In this document: piece after piece, positions 8,123-16,007 of the stretch
How the letters are laid out: each line of letters opens with the position of its first letter
How positions within the stretch are numbered: the first letter of the stretch is position 1
From: Solimonas sp.
Lineage (GTDB): Bacteria > Pseudomonadota > Gammaproteobacteria > Nevskiales > Nevskiaceae
Reading direction: 5' to 3'
Assembly (NCBI GenBank): GCA_030149365.1
Contig: JASBRP010000044.1
Span: 1 to 64,000, forward strand
Length of the DNA stretch: 64,000 bases
Notes under the pieces: model-generated
What the model was told of the DNA's origin: nothing
Seen by the model: the letters and a program-made list of their open reading frames with translations, nothing else
Database searches by the model: none
Made by a program: the position numbers and the translations under genes

Positions 8123-8713
8123 CTAATCCTTGGCCGCCACCGGCATGCCTGCCGTCTTCGCCACTGGCGGTGCCGCCAACGCATTCGCCAGGAACTCCGC
8201 CAGCATGCGTCGTAGTGCCGGGTTCGGCGAACCGGCTTCGCATTCGATCTGCGCGGCCTCCAGCACCATCTGGCAGTACACCCGGCCGATGGCATTGGAG
8301 TTGGGGCAGCCCAGGGATTTGAGCTCTACGCCGATCATCATCGCCGTGGTGCGGTTGCGTTTGTGGAAGGCCAGGGCCATGCCGGGCAGCAGGCGGCGCG
8401 CCTCGCTCAGCAGCAGGCGCAAGCTGCGGTTCTCCAGGCAGAGGTCGAGCTGCAGCTCGGTGGCGCGGCACATGCGCGGCAACCCCGGCGGCGTGCTGGC
8501 GGCGTCGCGCACCAGCCGGTCCAGGATGTGATCCAGGAACTGCCGATTCATCTCGGTCAGGTAGCTGTCCAGGTTGCCGAACTGCGCCGCGAATTGCTCG
8601 TGCGTCAGGCCGGTGGTGTCGGCCACGTTTTCCGGTGTCAGCTGCTCGAAGCTGTAGCGTGCGGCCAGGGCGGCCCCCGCCGCCAGCAGCCGTGATGAAG
8701 CCGGTCCGCTCAT
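8123..8713 (-). CDS. TetR-like regulator, paralog 2
   Basis: A 196-residue protein starting MSGPASSRLLAAGAALAARY, aligned with paralog 1 (MNGPISLRLLNTG). The HTH region is FEQLTPENVADTTGLTHEQFAAQFGNLDSYL and is followed by an all-helical effector domain with conserved LPRMCRATELQLDLCLENRSLR. The track's start at 8776 adds 21 residues that lack a counterpart in paralog 1, so the ATG at 8713 is preferred. The 28-bp repeat lies in its 3' end. Targets and ligand are unknown. Confidence 0.72.
   Translation of the reverse strand: MSGPASSRLLAAGAALAARYSFEQLTPENVADTTGLTHEQFAAQFGNLDSYLTEMNRQFLDHILDRLVRDAASTPPGLPRMCRATELQLDLCLENRSLRLLLSEARRLLPGMALAFHKRNRTTAMMIGVELKSLGCPNSNAIGRVYCQMVLEAAQIECEAGSPNPALRRMLAEFLANALAAPPVAKTAGMPVAAKD
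8182..8209. repeat. 28-bp direct repeat, right copy (inside TetR paralog 2)
   Basis: Identical to 7428-7455. It falls in the codons for the last conserved helix (RMLAEFLAN) of the intact TetR gene. Confidence 0.85.
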
Positions 8714-8808
8714 GAGTGTCTGCCCCCGCAGTTCCCCCGATCCCGCCACTATAGGCCCGGAAGGCCGGGCGGTCATGGACCTGGGTCACAGCGCCGGCCG
8801 GGCAAAAG

Positions 8809-8833
8809 AAAAGGGGCCACCAGGGCCCCTTTT
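8809..8833 (-). terminator. Rho-independent terminator of sat
   Basis: Perfect 10-bp stem AAAAGGGGCC / GGCCCCTTTT with a 5-base loop, 19 bases after the sat stop; on the minus strand it continues TTTTCTTTT. Confidence 0.85.
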
Positions 8834-8851
8834 CCTGCCACATCAGCCGCT

Positions 8852-10048
8852 TCAGGCTTTCTTGGCGTCTTCCAGCTGGTAGTACTCCATCAGCACCTTG
8901 GCCACTTCCGGGCGCGAGAACTCGGGCGGCGGGGCGATGCCTTGGCCCAGCATCTGGCGCACCTTGGTGCCCGACAGGGCGATGAAGTCCTCCGGCACAT
9001 GGTCCGGGGCCTCGCGCATCATCACCACGCGGCCCAGCTTCTTGCTGTAGGCGGTGTTGTCGGCGCCGAAGATCTGGATCTGCAGCGCGCCGGCCGGCAC
9101 ATGCGTCTCGAAGATGGTCTGGGCGTCGAAGGGGCCGTAGTAGTCGCCCACGCCGGCGTGGTCACGACCCACGATCAGGTAGTCGGTGCCCATGTTCTGG
9201 CGGAACACGGCATGCAGCACGGCCTCGCGCGGGCCGGCGTAGAGCATGTCGAAGCCGTAGCCGGTGATCATCACCGTGTTCTTCGGGAAGTAGTGGTCCA
9301 CCATCGTGCGGATGCAGGCATCGCGCACCGGCGCCGGGATGTCGCCTTCCTTGAGCTTGCCCAACAGCATGTGGATGACCAGGCCGTCGGCCTGCAGGCG
9401 CTCGGTCGCCATGCGGCACAGCTCTTCATGCGCGCGGTGCATCGGGTTGCGGGTCTGGAACGCCACGACCTTCTTCCAGCCACGCTGCTGGATCTCGTTG
9501 CGGATCTCCACGGCGGTGCGGAAGGTTTCCGGGAACTCGCCCTGGAAGTAGCTGTAGTTCAGCACGTCGATCGGGCCCGAGACCAGGGTGTTGCCCAGGT
9601 TCAGGAAGGTCTGCACGCCGGGGTGCTTGGCGTCGAGGTTGCCGAAGATTTCCTTGGCCATGAACTTCAGCTCGTCGTCGCTGACGTTCTCCACGGCCTG
9701 CACGTCCATCACCGCCAGCACCGGATTGCCGTCGACGTTGGGGTCGCGCAGGGCAATGCGGCTGCCGGCCTTGATGCCGGACTCCTTGGTCAGGTTGAGG
9801 ATGGGCACCGGCCAGAACAGGCCGGCGGCGGTTTTCAGGTCCTTGGCCACGCCCAGGGCGTCGGCCTTGTTCATGTAGCCGGTCAGCGGGTTGAAGTAGC
9901 CGGCGCCGAGCATCACCGCGTTGGCGGCGGCGGCGGAGTTCAGCAGCAGGCTCGGCAGGCCCTCGGCCTCCTTCTGCAGGGCGGCGCGGCGGGCGTCGTC
10001 GGCGACATAACGCGGGTTCAGGGTGTCGGAGCCGTGGGGCTTGATCAT
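8852..10048 (-). CDS. sat: Sulfate adenylyltransferase (ATP sulfurylase, homo-oligomeric type)
   Basis: A 398-residue enzyme that makes adenosine 5'-phosphosulfate from ATP and sulfate, the first step of sulfate activation. It starts MIKPHGSDTLNPRYV, with the catalytic QTRNPMHRAHEELC (the HxxH nucleotide-binding signature) near residue 190-200 and GRDHAGVGDYYGPF further on. This is the single-chain Sat type, unrelated to CysDN. The track ORF to 10534 is an artefactual extension. A LysR gene is divergent from it and a clear terminator follows. No APS reductase or kinase lies in the window. Confidence 0.96.
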   Translation of the reverse strand: MIKPHGSDTLNPRYVADDARRAALQKEAEGLPSLLLNSAAAANAVMLGAGYFNPLTGYMNKADALGVAKDLKTAAGLFWPVPILNLTKESGIKAGSRIALRDPNVDGNPVLAVMDVQAVENVSDDELKFMAKEIFGNLDAKHPGVQTFLNLGNTLVSGPIDVLNYSYFQGEFPETFRTAVEIRNEIQQRGWKKVVAFQTRNPMHRAHEELCRMATERLQADGLVIHMLLGKLKEGDIPAPVRDACIRTMVDHYFPKNTVMITGYGFDMLYAGPREAVLHAVFRQNMGTDYLIVGRDHAGVGDYYGPFDAQTIFETHVPAGALQIQIFGADNTAYSKKLGRVVMMREAPDHVPEDFIALSGTKVRQMLGQGIAPPPEFSRPEVAKVLMEYYQLEDAKKA

Positions 10049-10183
10049 GGTTCGTGTCCAGCTGGGTGAGGGGGCGGGCACCGGGAATCCGGGCGCCGGA
10101 CCGGCATTGTAGGCCCCCACGACGCCATAAATAAATTGCAATATATCGATGCCTTCGTTCTCTTTAATACATATATAAGCTCC
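10049..10183. promoter_or_regulatory. Divergent sat/LysR control region with an AT-rich core
   Basis: Between the two start codons the sequence turns sharply A/T-rich (CATAAATAAATTGCAATATAT and TTTAATACATATATAAG) within an otherwise GC-rich genome. LysR proteins usually bind A/T-rich T-N11-A sites in such divergent gaps, so this is the probable binding region and holds promoters for both genes. No exact operator is called. Confidence 0.45.
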
Positions 10184-11062
10184 ATGAATCTCAACCATCT
10201 CGCCATCTTCCAGGCCGTGGCCGCCAGCGGCAGCGTCAGCGGTGGCGCGCGCGAGCTGCACATCAGCCAGTCGGCGGTCTCCAAGCAGCTGGCGGAGTTC
10301 GAGCGGACGCTGGGGGTGGTGCTGCTGGACCGCCTGCCGCGCGGCGTGCGGCCCACCGAGGCCGGCCGCCTGCTGCTGGGCTATGCCAACCGCTTGTTCG
10401 CGATCGAGGCCGAGGCCACACAGGCCCTGGGTGACCTGCAGCAGCTGGGCCGCGGGCGCCTGGCCATCGGCGCCAGCCGCACCATCGGCGGCTACATGCT
10501 GCCGGAGACCCTGGCGGCCTTTGCCCGGCGCCATCCGGGCGTGGAGCTGAGCCTGCAGGTGGAGAACACCCAGGCCATCGAGGCCAAGCTACTGGCCGGC
10601 GAGATCGACATCGGCTTCGCCGAGGGCGTGGTCAGCAGCGACCAGCTCGACTACCGCGTGTATGCCGAGGACGAGCTGGTGCTGATCGCCGCGCCGCGCC
10701 ATCCGCTGGCCACCGGCGGCCCGCTGACCTTGGCGGCGCTGGCCGAGTGCCCGTTGCTGATGCACGAGCCCGGCTCCGGCACCCGCGCCGTCACCGAGCG
10801 CGCGCTGGCCGCCAAGGGCATCCGCCTACGGCCGGCGATGACGCTGGCGAGCAGCGAGGCGATCAAGCACGCCGTGGCCAGCGGCGTGGCACTGGCCTTC
10901 CTGTCGGCGCAGGCGATCCGCACCGAGCTCAAGGCCGGCATCCTGCGGGTGGTGGAAGTGAAGGGGCTGCGTATCCGCCGGCCGCTGTATCGCGTGCTGC
11001 TGAAGAGTGCCTGGCACAGCCCGGCGCTGGAGGCCTTCCTGGGTGAGCTGAAGCCGCGCTAG
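10184..11062 (+). CDS. LysR-family regulator, probably of sulfur assimilation
   Basis: A 292-residue LysR protein. The HTH is HLAIFQAVAASGSVSGGAREL, then ISQSAVSKQLAEFE, and the effector domain begins near residue 90 (LAIGASRTIGGYMLPETLAAF). The effector part resembles the CysL/CbbR-like branch rather than CysB. Position opposite sat suggests it controls sulfate activation, an inference from context only. The ATG at 10184 is preferred to 10136 because LysR proteins start a few residues before the HTH. It meets the next gene tail-to-tail with a 4-bp CTAG overlap. Confidence 0.85.
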   Translation: MNLNHLAIFQAVAASGSVSGGARELHISQSAVSKQLAEFERTLGVVLLDRLPRGVRPTEAGRLLLGYANRLFAIEAEATQALGDLQQLGRGRLAIGASRTIGGYMLPETLAAFARRHPGVELSLQVENTQAIEAKLLAGEIDIGFAEGVVSSDQLDYRVYAEDELVLIAAPRHPLATGGPLTLAALAECPLLMHEPGSGTRAVTERALAAKGIRLRPAMTLASSEAIKHAVASGVALAFLSAQAIRTELKAGILRVVEVKGLRIRRPLYRVLLKSAWHSPALEAFLGELKPR

Positions 11063-11643
11063 CTCGAACGATAGCGCTCGTAGTGCGAGCGCACCTTCTC
11101 GACGTAGGCCTGGGTTTCCTTGAACGGCGGCACGCCCTGGTGCTTGGTCACCGCGCCGGGACCGGCGTTGTAGGCCGCCAGCGCCAGCTTCTGGTTGTTG
11201 CCGAAGCGGTCCAGCATCAGCCGCAGGTAGGTGACGCCGCCGCGGATGTTCTGTGCGGGGTCGAAGCTGTCGCTCACGCCCATGTCGGCGGCGGTGCCCG
11301 GCATCAGCTGCATCAGGCCGCGCGCGCCCACCCGCGACACCGCGCGGTGGTCGAAGCAGGACTCCACGCGCATCACCGCCTTCACCAGCGCGGCCTCCAC
11401 CCCTTGCTGCTCGGCATAGCGGTCGATCAGCGCCTCGTAGCTGCGCAGGCGCGCCTCGAGTCCGGCGGAACTGATGCCCTTGCAGGAGACGTAGGCGGTG
11501 GGGCGGCCGAACTTGGAGATGAAGACGTAGGCGGGGTCGCGCACGCGCTGGTCGGTGAACAGGCGGGTGCCGGCAGGTTCGCGGTAGACGTAGACTTCCG
11601 CGGCCTGGGCGCTGGCGGCCGCCAGCAGCAGGCCCAGCAGCAT
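11059..11643 (-). CDS. Soluble lytic murein transglycosylase-like protein (family 1)
   Basis: A 194-residue exported protein. Signal peptide MLLGLLLAAASAQA, a short DUF4124-like stretch (VYVYREPAGTRLFTD), then the SLT domain from about residue 85 with catalytic Glu in AVMRVESCFDHRAVSRVGA, then ARGLMQLMPGTA and LALAAYNAGPGAV. It would cleave MurNAc-GlcNAc bonds in periplasmic peptidoglycan. The start at 11643 has AGGGG six bases upstream; the track start (TTG at 11739) overlaps the TSUP gene and gives an unlikely long basic leader. It follows the TSUP gene on the same strand. Confidence 0.88.
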   Translation of the reverse strand: MLLGLLLAAASAQAAEVYVYREPAGTRLFTDQRVRDPAYVFISKFGRPTAYVSCKGISSAGLEARLRSYEALIDRYAEQQGVEAALVKAVMRVESCFDHRAVSRVGARGLMQLMPGTAADMGVSDSFDPAQNIRGGVTYLRLMLDRFGNNQKLALAAYNAGPGAVTKHQGVPPFKETQAYVEKVRSHYERYRSS

Positions 11644-11731
11644 GGCGCTGCCCCTGCGGCGAATCCCCCCGATAACGCCCCGTTTGCCCAAGACTTTTCT
11701 CACCCGCGGCAGCAATCGCCGCCCGGGGATT

Positions 11732-12520
11732 CTAGCCAATCAGCATCTTCAGCCCAACGCCGGTCAGCAGCAGGGCGAAACCGCGCTTCAGCTGGCGCGG
11801 CGGCAGGCGGTGGGCCAGCCGGGCACCCAGCGGCGCCATCAGCACGCTGGCCACGGCCAGGCCCAGGAAGCCATGCAGGCTGACGTAGCCCAGGTGCGGG
11901 GCGGGCAGGTCCGTGCGGTCCCAGCCGGACAGGATGAAGCCGACGGCGCCGGCCCAGGCGATCGGCAGGCCGCAGGCCGCCGAGGTGCCCACGGCCTTGC
12001 GGATGTCCACGCTGCGCCAGGTCAGGAAGGGCACGGTCAGCGAGCCCCCGCCGATACCGACCAGGGCCGACAGCAGGCCGATGATGCCGCCGGTTCCGGC
12101 CAGGCCCACGGGGCCAGGCAGGGGCGCGGCGGCCTTGGGCTTGAGGTCGAAGAACATCTGCGCCGCCACCGCCAGGGCGCCGCCGCCCACGATCAGGGCC
12201 AGGGTGCGGCTGGCCAGCTGGTCGGCCACGAAGGCCCCCGCCACCGAGCCGGCGACCAGGCCCAGGGCCATCCAGCGGAAGACCGGCCACAGCACGGCGC
12301 CGTGTTTCTGGTGGCTCAGCATCGAGGACACGGAGGTGGCCGAGATCACTGCCAGCGAGGTGGCCACCGCCACCTGCATGTTGGCTTCGGGCGGCACGCC
12401 CTGGCCCGGCAGCACGAAGGCCAGCGCCGGCACCATGACCATGCCGCCGCCGATCCCGAACAAACCCGCGAGCAATCCGGCGGCGGCGCCGGTCAGAACG
12501 TAGATGAGCAAGGATTCCAT
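11732..12520 (-). CDS. TSUP-family (TauE/SafE) anion exporter
   Basis: A 262-residue inner-membrane protein with about eight hydrophobic segments and the two diagnostic repeats of TauE/SafE proteins, GLLAGLFGIGGGMVMVPAL (residues 15-33) and GLLSALVGIGGGSLTVPFL (about 148-166). Members move sulfite, sulfoacetate or related organosulfur anions across the membrane. Closeness to sat suggests sulfite or sulfate handling, but the substrate is not readable from sequence. Confidence 0.9.
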   Translation of the reverse strand: MESLLIYVLTGAAAGLLAGLFGIGGGMVMVPALAFVLPGQGVPPEANMQVAVATSLAVISATSVSSMLSHQKHGAVLWPVFRWMALGLVAGSVAGAFVADQLASRTLALIVGGGALAVAAQMFFDLKPKAAAPLPGPVGLAGTGGIIGLLSALVGIGGGSLTVPFLTWRSVDIRKAVGTSAACGLPIAWAGAVGFILSGWDRTDLPAPHLGYVSLHGFLGLAVASVLMAPLGARLAHRLPPRQLKRGFALLLTGVGLKMLIG

Positions 12521-12589
12521 GATTCAGCGAACTCTCAGCCAGCGCGCACTACAATGAGGCGCGCATCCTACAACAGGCACCCCCCACTG

Positions 12590-14554
12590 ATGCTCCGTCT
12601 CCCTGCATTCCTTCTGTGCTTATTCCTGAGCGGCACCGTCTCGGCCCAGACCGCCAACGAGGTGCTGCGCGTCGAGTTCCGCTCGGCCCTGAAGACCGTC
12701 GAGGGTGGCGGCGAGGCTGCCGAAAGCCCCGGCCTGCGCAACTACATCCTGTACCCCTACCTGCAGGCCGCGCGCCTGCGCCAGGCACTCAAGACCCGCC
12801 CCGGCGAGGCGCTGGACGCCGAGATCGCCGGCTGGCTGCGCGCCAATTCCGCGCTGCCGGCCGCCCGCGCGCTGCAGCGTGACTGGCTGGGCAACCTGGC
12901 CCAGCGCCAGCAGTGGACCACCCTGCTGGCCAACAGCGAGCCCACCGCGTCCGACGATGCGCTGCGCTGCCACCGCTACAGCGCCTGGCTGCAGACCGGC
13001 GGCATCGAGGACAGCCTGCGCGACGAGATCCTCGGTGTCTGGATGACCGGGCAGCAGCTGCCGCAGGCCTGCGTGCCGCCGTTCCAGTGGCTGCAGCAGC
13101 GTGGCGCGCTGACGCCGGAGCGCCTGGAGCAGCGTGCCCGCCTGGCCCTGGAGGCCGGCAATACCGATCTGGCCGAGTGGCTGCTGCGGGGCGTGCCCGC
13201 CGAGCGCGCAGCACCCCTCAAGCACTGGTCGCGCCTGCTGCGCGAGCCGCGCCCGGCCATCGAGGCGCTGATCGCCTCGCCAGAAGCCAAGGTCGAATGG
13301 GCGCCGCTGGAAGCGGCCTGGGCCAAGCTGGCGCGCGGCAAGCCCGACGAGATCGCCCCGCTGCTACCGAAGATGATCGAGCGCCGCCGCATCGACGCCC
13401 GCCAGATTGCGGAGCTGCGCCGCGACCTCGCCATGGGCTACGCGCTGGATCGCCGTCCGGAAGCCCTCTCGCTCTACAAGCTGGTGCCGGACGACGTGCT
13501 GGACGACAAGGGTCACGAGTGGCGCGTGCGCGCGGCGCTGTGGCAGAGCCAATGGGAGCTGGCCGCGCAGTGGCTGCACGCCATGCCCCCGGCGCAGTCG
13601 GCCGAGCCGCGCTGGGCCTACTGGCGCGCGCGCACGCTCGAGTACATGGGCCGCCGTGCCCAGGCCGAGCCGATGTTTGCCGTGCTGATGCAGGAGAACG
13701 GCTACTACGGCGTGCTCGCCGCCTGGCGCCTGCAGAAGAAGCTGGTGCCGCAGTCGCAGAAGCTGGTGGAGGACACGGGTATCCAGCAGCAGCTGATGGC
13801 CAAGCCCGAGATGCAGCGCGCCCGCGAGCTGTACCTGATCGAGCGCACCGACCTGGCCAACCCCGAGTGGCGCCTGGCGCTGCAGGGCGCGGACGAGCTG
13901 ACGCGGGTGCAGGCCGCGCGCCTGGCCTCCGCCTGGGGCTGGCACATCCAGTCGGTGGGCATGCTCAACCAGATGAACCTGACGAAAGACCTGACGCTGC
14001 TGTATCCGCAGGCCTTCACCAAGGAGATCGAGGCAGGCGCCAAGTTCGCCGGCATCCCGGGGCCGTGGATCTACGGCGTCATGCGCCAGGAGAGCCTGTT
14101 CCTGCCCACGGCCGTGTCGCGCTCGCAGGCCCTGGGCTTGCTGCAGTTGCTGATGCCGACCGCGCAGCAGGTGGCGCGCAAGTGGAAGCAGCCGGCACCC
14201 ACGCGCGAGTCGCTGTTCGACCCCGCCATCAACGTGCCGCTGGGCGCCGCCTACCTGCGTGACCAGACCGACCGTTTCGGCGGCCGCTTCATCCTGACCC
14301 TGGGTGCCTACAACGCCGGCCCCAACGCGGTGGCGCGCTGGCTGCCCAGCGAGTTCAAGGACGCCGACGTCTGGATCGAGAACGTGCCCTACAACGAGAC
14401 GCGCGGCTACATCCAGAAGATCATCTGGCACATCACCGCCGACGCCTGGCTGAGCACCGGCCAGCCGCAGGACGCCAGCAACCTGCTGCTGCCAGTGTCC
14501 GCGCCGCCGCCCGCCGCGGCGGCCTGCCTGAAGGGCAGCCCGGGCTGCGTGTGA
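12590..14554 (+). CDS. slt: Soluble lytic murein transglycosylase, Slt70 type
   Basis: A 654-residue periplasmic enzyme. Signal peptide MLRLPAFLLCLFLSGTVSA, then a long helical U-domain (residues 30-450), and a C-terminal SLT domain with catalytic Glu in WIYGVMRQESLFLP, then SQALGLLQLLMPTA and LTLGAYNAGPNAVARW. It cleaves peptidoglycan to 1,6-anhydromuropeptides, the substrate stream handled by AmpD and AnmK, both also in this window. A TACAAT -10-like sequence at 12550-12555 makes the ATG at 12590 more likely than 12554. The stop overlaps a GTG (GTGA) that opens a duplicated copy of the cca start. Confidence 0.93.
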   Translation: MLRLPAFLLCLFLSGTVSAQTANEVLRVEFRSALKTVEGGGEAAESPGLRNYILYPYLQAARLRQALKTRPGEALDAEIAGWLRANSALPAARALQRDWLGNLAQRQQWTTLLANSEPTASDDALRCHRYSAWLQTGGIEDSLRDEILGVWMTGQQLPQACVPPFQWLQQRGALTPERLEQRARLALEAGNTDLAEWLLRGVPAERAAPLKHWSRLLREPRPAIEALIASPEAKVEWAPLEAAWAKLARGKPDEIAPLLPKMIERRRIDARQIAELRRDLAMGYALDRRPEALSLYKLVPDDVLDDKGHEWRVRAALWQSQWELAAQWLHAMPPAQSAEPRWAYWRARTLEYMGRRAQAEPMFAVLMQENGYYGVLAAWRLQKKLVPQSQKLVEDTGIQQQLMAKPEMQRARELYLIERTDLANPEWRLALQGADELTRVQAARLASAWGWHIQSVGMLNQMNLTKDLTLLYPQAFTKEIEAGAKFAGIPGPWIYGVMRQESLFLPTAVSRSQALGLLQLLMPTAQQVARKWKQPAPTRESLFDPAINVPLGAAYLRDQTDRFGGRFILTLGAYNAGPNAVARWLPSEFKDADVWIENVPYNETRGYIQKIIWHITADAWLSTGQPQDASNLLLPVSAPPPAAAACLKGSPGCV

Positions 14555-14573
14555 AGCGCTATCTGGTTGGTGG
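14551..14573. repeat. 23-bp direct repeat, left copy (duplicated cca start)
   Basis: GTGAAGCGCTATCT plus GTTGGTGG, matching 14685-14707 at 22 of 23 positions. It marks a 134-bp insertion or duplication between slt and cca. Confidence 0.85.
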
Positions 14574-14688
14574 GCGAGGCGGAAAAAGCAAAAAGTCCGG
14601 TGGACCTTTTGCCCGCCGAGCGCCAGGCCACGGATGGCCTGGCCGGGCTGCCGCGCCATGGACGGCTGTCCTGCGAGGTGTGGAGTGA
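14551..14688 (+). CDS. 45-codon mini-ORF produced by an insertion at the slt/cca junction
   Basis: GTG at 14551 overlaps the slt stop by 4 nt, and its TGA overlaps the GTG of cca by 4 nt. The first eight codons (VKRYLVGG) are a copy of the cca N-terminus; the rest is Gly/Arg/Pro-rich repeat translation. It is probably not a functional protein, but reading through it would keep ribosomes coupled from slt to cca. Confidence 0.4.
   Translation: MKRYLVGGRGGKSKKSGGPFARRAPGHGWPGRAAAPWTAVLRGVE
14595..14671. repeat. GCC-ATGGAY-GGC hairpin repeat, copy A (right half only)
   Basis: Contains a perfect 8-bp stem GCCAGGCC / GGCCTGGC closing the loop ACGGAT and a second hairpin CGCC-ATGGAC-GGC. Both correspond to the right-hand part of the copies near 46.6 and 59.8 kb, with a different first stem but the same loop type. 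It sits inside the 134-bp insertion. Confidence 0.55.
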
Positions 14689-14707
14689 AGCGCTATCTCG
14701 TTGGTGG
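14685..14707. repeat. 23-bp direct repeat, right copy (native cca start)
   Basis: Pairs with 14551-14573 (one mismatch). Confidence 0.85.
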
Positions 14708-15935
14708 TGCCATCCGCGACGAACTGCTCGGCCTGCCCGTGCGCGAGCGCGACTGGGTCGTGGTCGGCGCCATGCCGGAGGAACTGGGCGACGCCGGCTA
14801 CCTGCCGGTGGGCAAGGACTTCCCGGTGTTCCTGCATCCGCAGACCAAGGAAGAGCATGCGCTGGCGCGCACCGAGCGCAAGACCGCGCCGGGCTACCGC
14901 GGCTTCAGCTTCCACACCGGGCCCGAGGTCACGCTGGAAGATGACCTGGTCCGCCGCGACCTGACGATCAACGCCATTGCCCGCGACGACGACGGCCGCA
15001 TGGTGGACCCCCATGGCGGCCAGCGCGATCTCGAGGCACGCCTGCTGCGTCACGTGTCGGAGGCCTTCTGCGAGGATCCGGTGCGCATCCTGCGCGTGGC
15101 ACGCTTCCACGCGCGCTTCGCCGCGCTGGGTTTTCGCGTGGCCGACGAGACCCTGGCGCTGATGCGGCAGATGGTCGACAGCGGCGAGGTGGATCACCTG
15201 GTCCCCGAGCGCGTCTGGCAGGAGACCAGGAAAGGCCTGATGACGGATTCACCTGGCACCTATTTCCGAACGCTGCATGAATGCGGCGCGCTGGCGCGCA
15301 TCATGCCGGAGCTCGCGGCGCTGCACGGCGTGCCCCAGCGCGCCGACTATCATCCGGAAGTGGACACGCTGGTCCACGTGCTGATGTGCGTGGATACCTC
15401 GGCGGTGCTGCAGCTGCCGCTGGAGGTACGCTACGCCGTGCTGGTGCACGATCTGGGCAAGGGCGCCACGCCGCAGGAGGAGTGGCCCAGCCACCGCATG
15501 CACGACATGCGCGGCGTGCCGCTGGTGGAAAAATTCAGCGCGCGCCTGCGTGTGCCATCGGCCTGTCGCGACCTTGCCCTGGTGCACACCAAGGAGCACC
15601 TGATCATCCACCAGGCGCTGCAGCTCAAGCCTTCGACACTGCTGGGCCTGCTGGAGCGGATTGGGGGCTTTGCCAAGGGTGAGCGCTTCGAGCAGGTGTT
15701 GCAGGCCAGCGTCTGCGACGCCCGTGGCCGCCTCGGGTTCGAGCACAGCCATTACGAGCAGGCGGACTACCTGCGCGCGGCGCGCGTGGCTGCCAACGAA
15801 ATCCAGGCGGCCCAGGTGATGGCCGACGGCATCACGGGCGTGGCGATCGGCGAGGCGCTGAAGGAGCGCCGGACACAGCGGCTGAAGGATTGGAAGGCGC
15901 AGCAGAAGGCGGGTCAGCAACCTGATTCAATGTGA
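14685..15935 (+). CDS. cca: CCA tRNA nucleotidyltransferase
   Basis: A 416-residue enzyme adding CCA to tRNA 3' ends. It opens KRYLVGGAIRDELLGLPVRERDWVVVGAM, with the G(G/S)-x-x-R(D/E) and DxD-type catalytic block of class II enzymes, then LVRRDLTINAIARD and EDPVRILRVARFHARF. A C-terminal HD domain follows (AVLVHDLGKG, about residue 255; HTKEHL), as in gamma-proteobacterial multifunctional Cca. The start is GTG at 14685 with GAGG 7 bases upstream. Its first 23 bases are duplicated 134 bases upstream next to slt, so the original slt/cca overlap has been split. Confidence 0.95.
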   Translation: MKRYLVGGAIRDELLGLPVRERDWVVVGAMPEELGDAGYLPVGKDFPVFLHPQTKEEHALARTERKTAPGYRGFSFHTGPEVTLEDDLVRRDLTINAIARDDDGRMVDPHGGQRDLEARLLRHVSEAFCEDPVRILRVARFHARFAALGFRVADETLALMRQMVDSGEVDHLVPERVWQETRKGLMTDSPGTYFRTLHECGALARIMPELAALHGVPQRADYHPEVDTLVHVLMCVDTSAVLQLPLEVRYAVLVHDLGKGATPQEEWPSHRMHDMRGVPLVEKFSARLRVPSACRDLALVHTKEHLIIHQALQLKPSTLLGLLERIGGFAKGERFEQVLQASVCDARGRLGFEHSHYEQADYLRAARVAANEIQAAQVMADGITGVAIGEALKERRTQRLKDWKAQQKAGQQPDSM

Positions 15936-15944
15936 GGCCTGCTC

Positions 15945-15974
15945 ATGCAGGAGCCAGCAAGCCGGCTCCTGCAT
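15945..15974. terminator. REP-like hairpin between convergent cca and uppP
   Basis: ATGCAGGAGCC / GGCTCCTGCAT is an 11-bp perfect stem with an 8-base loop. It lies 9 bases after the cca stop and its core GGAGCCAGCAAG recalls the GTAGGAGCCAGC REP family. It probably also ends transcription in one or both directions. Confidence 0.5.
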
Positions 15975-16007
15975 ACGGCCGCCCGCCCTTGCGGACAGGG
16001 CGCGCCG

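Noticed and set aside
8852-10534. 560-aa version of sat
   Set aside because: The N-terminal extension runs through the control region and into the divergent LysR gene; MIKPHGSDTLNPRYV is the family start.
11642-14554. 970-aa ORF that includes slt
   Set aside because: The first ~316 residues are antisense to the TSUP and LT genes; the signal peptide of Slt begins at 12590.
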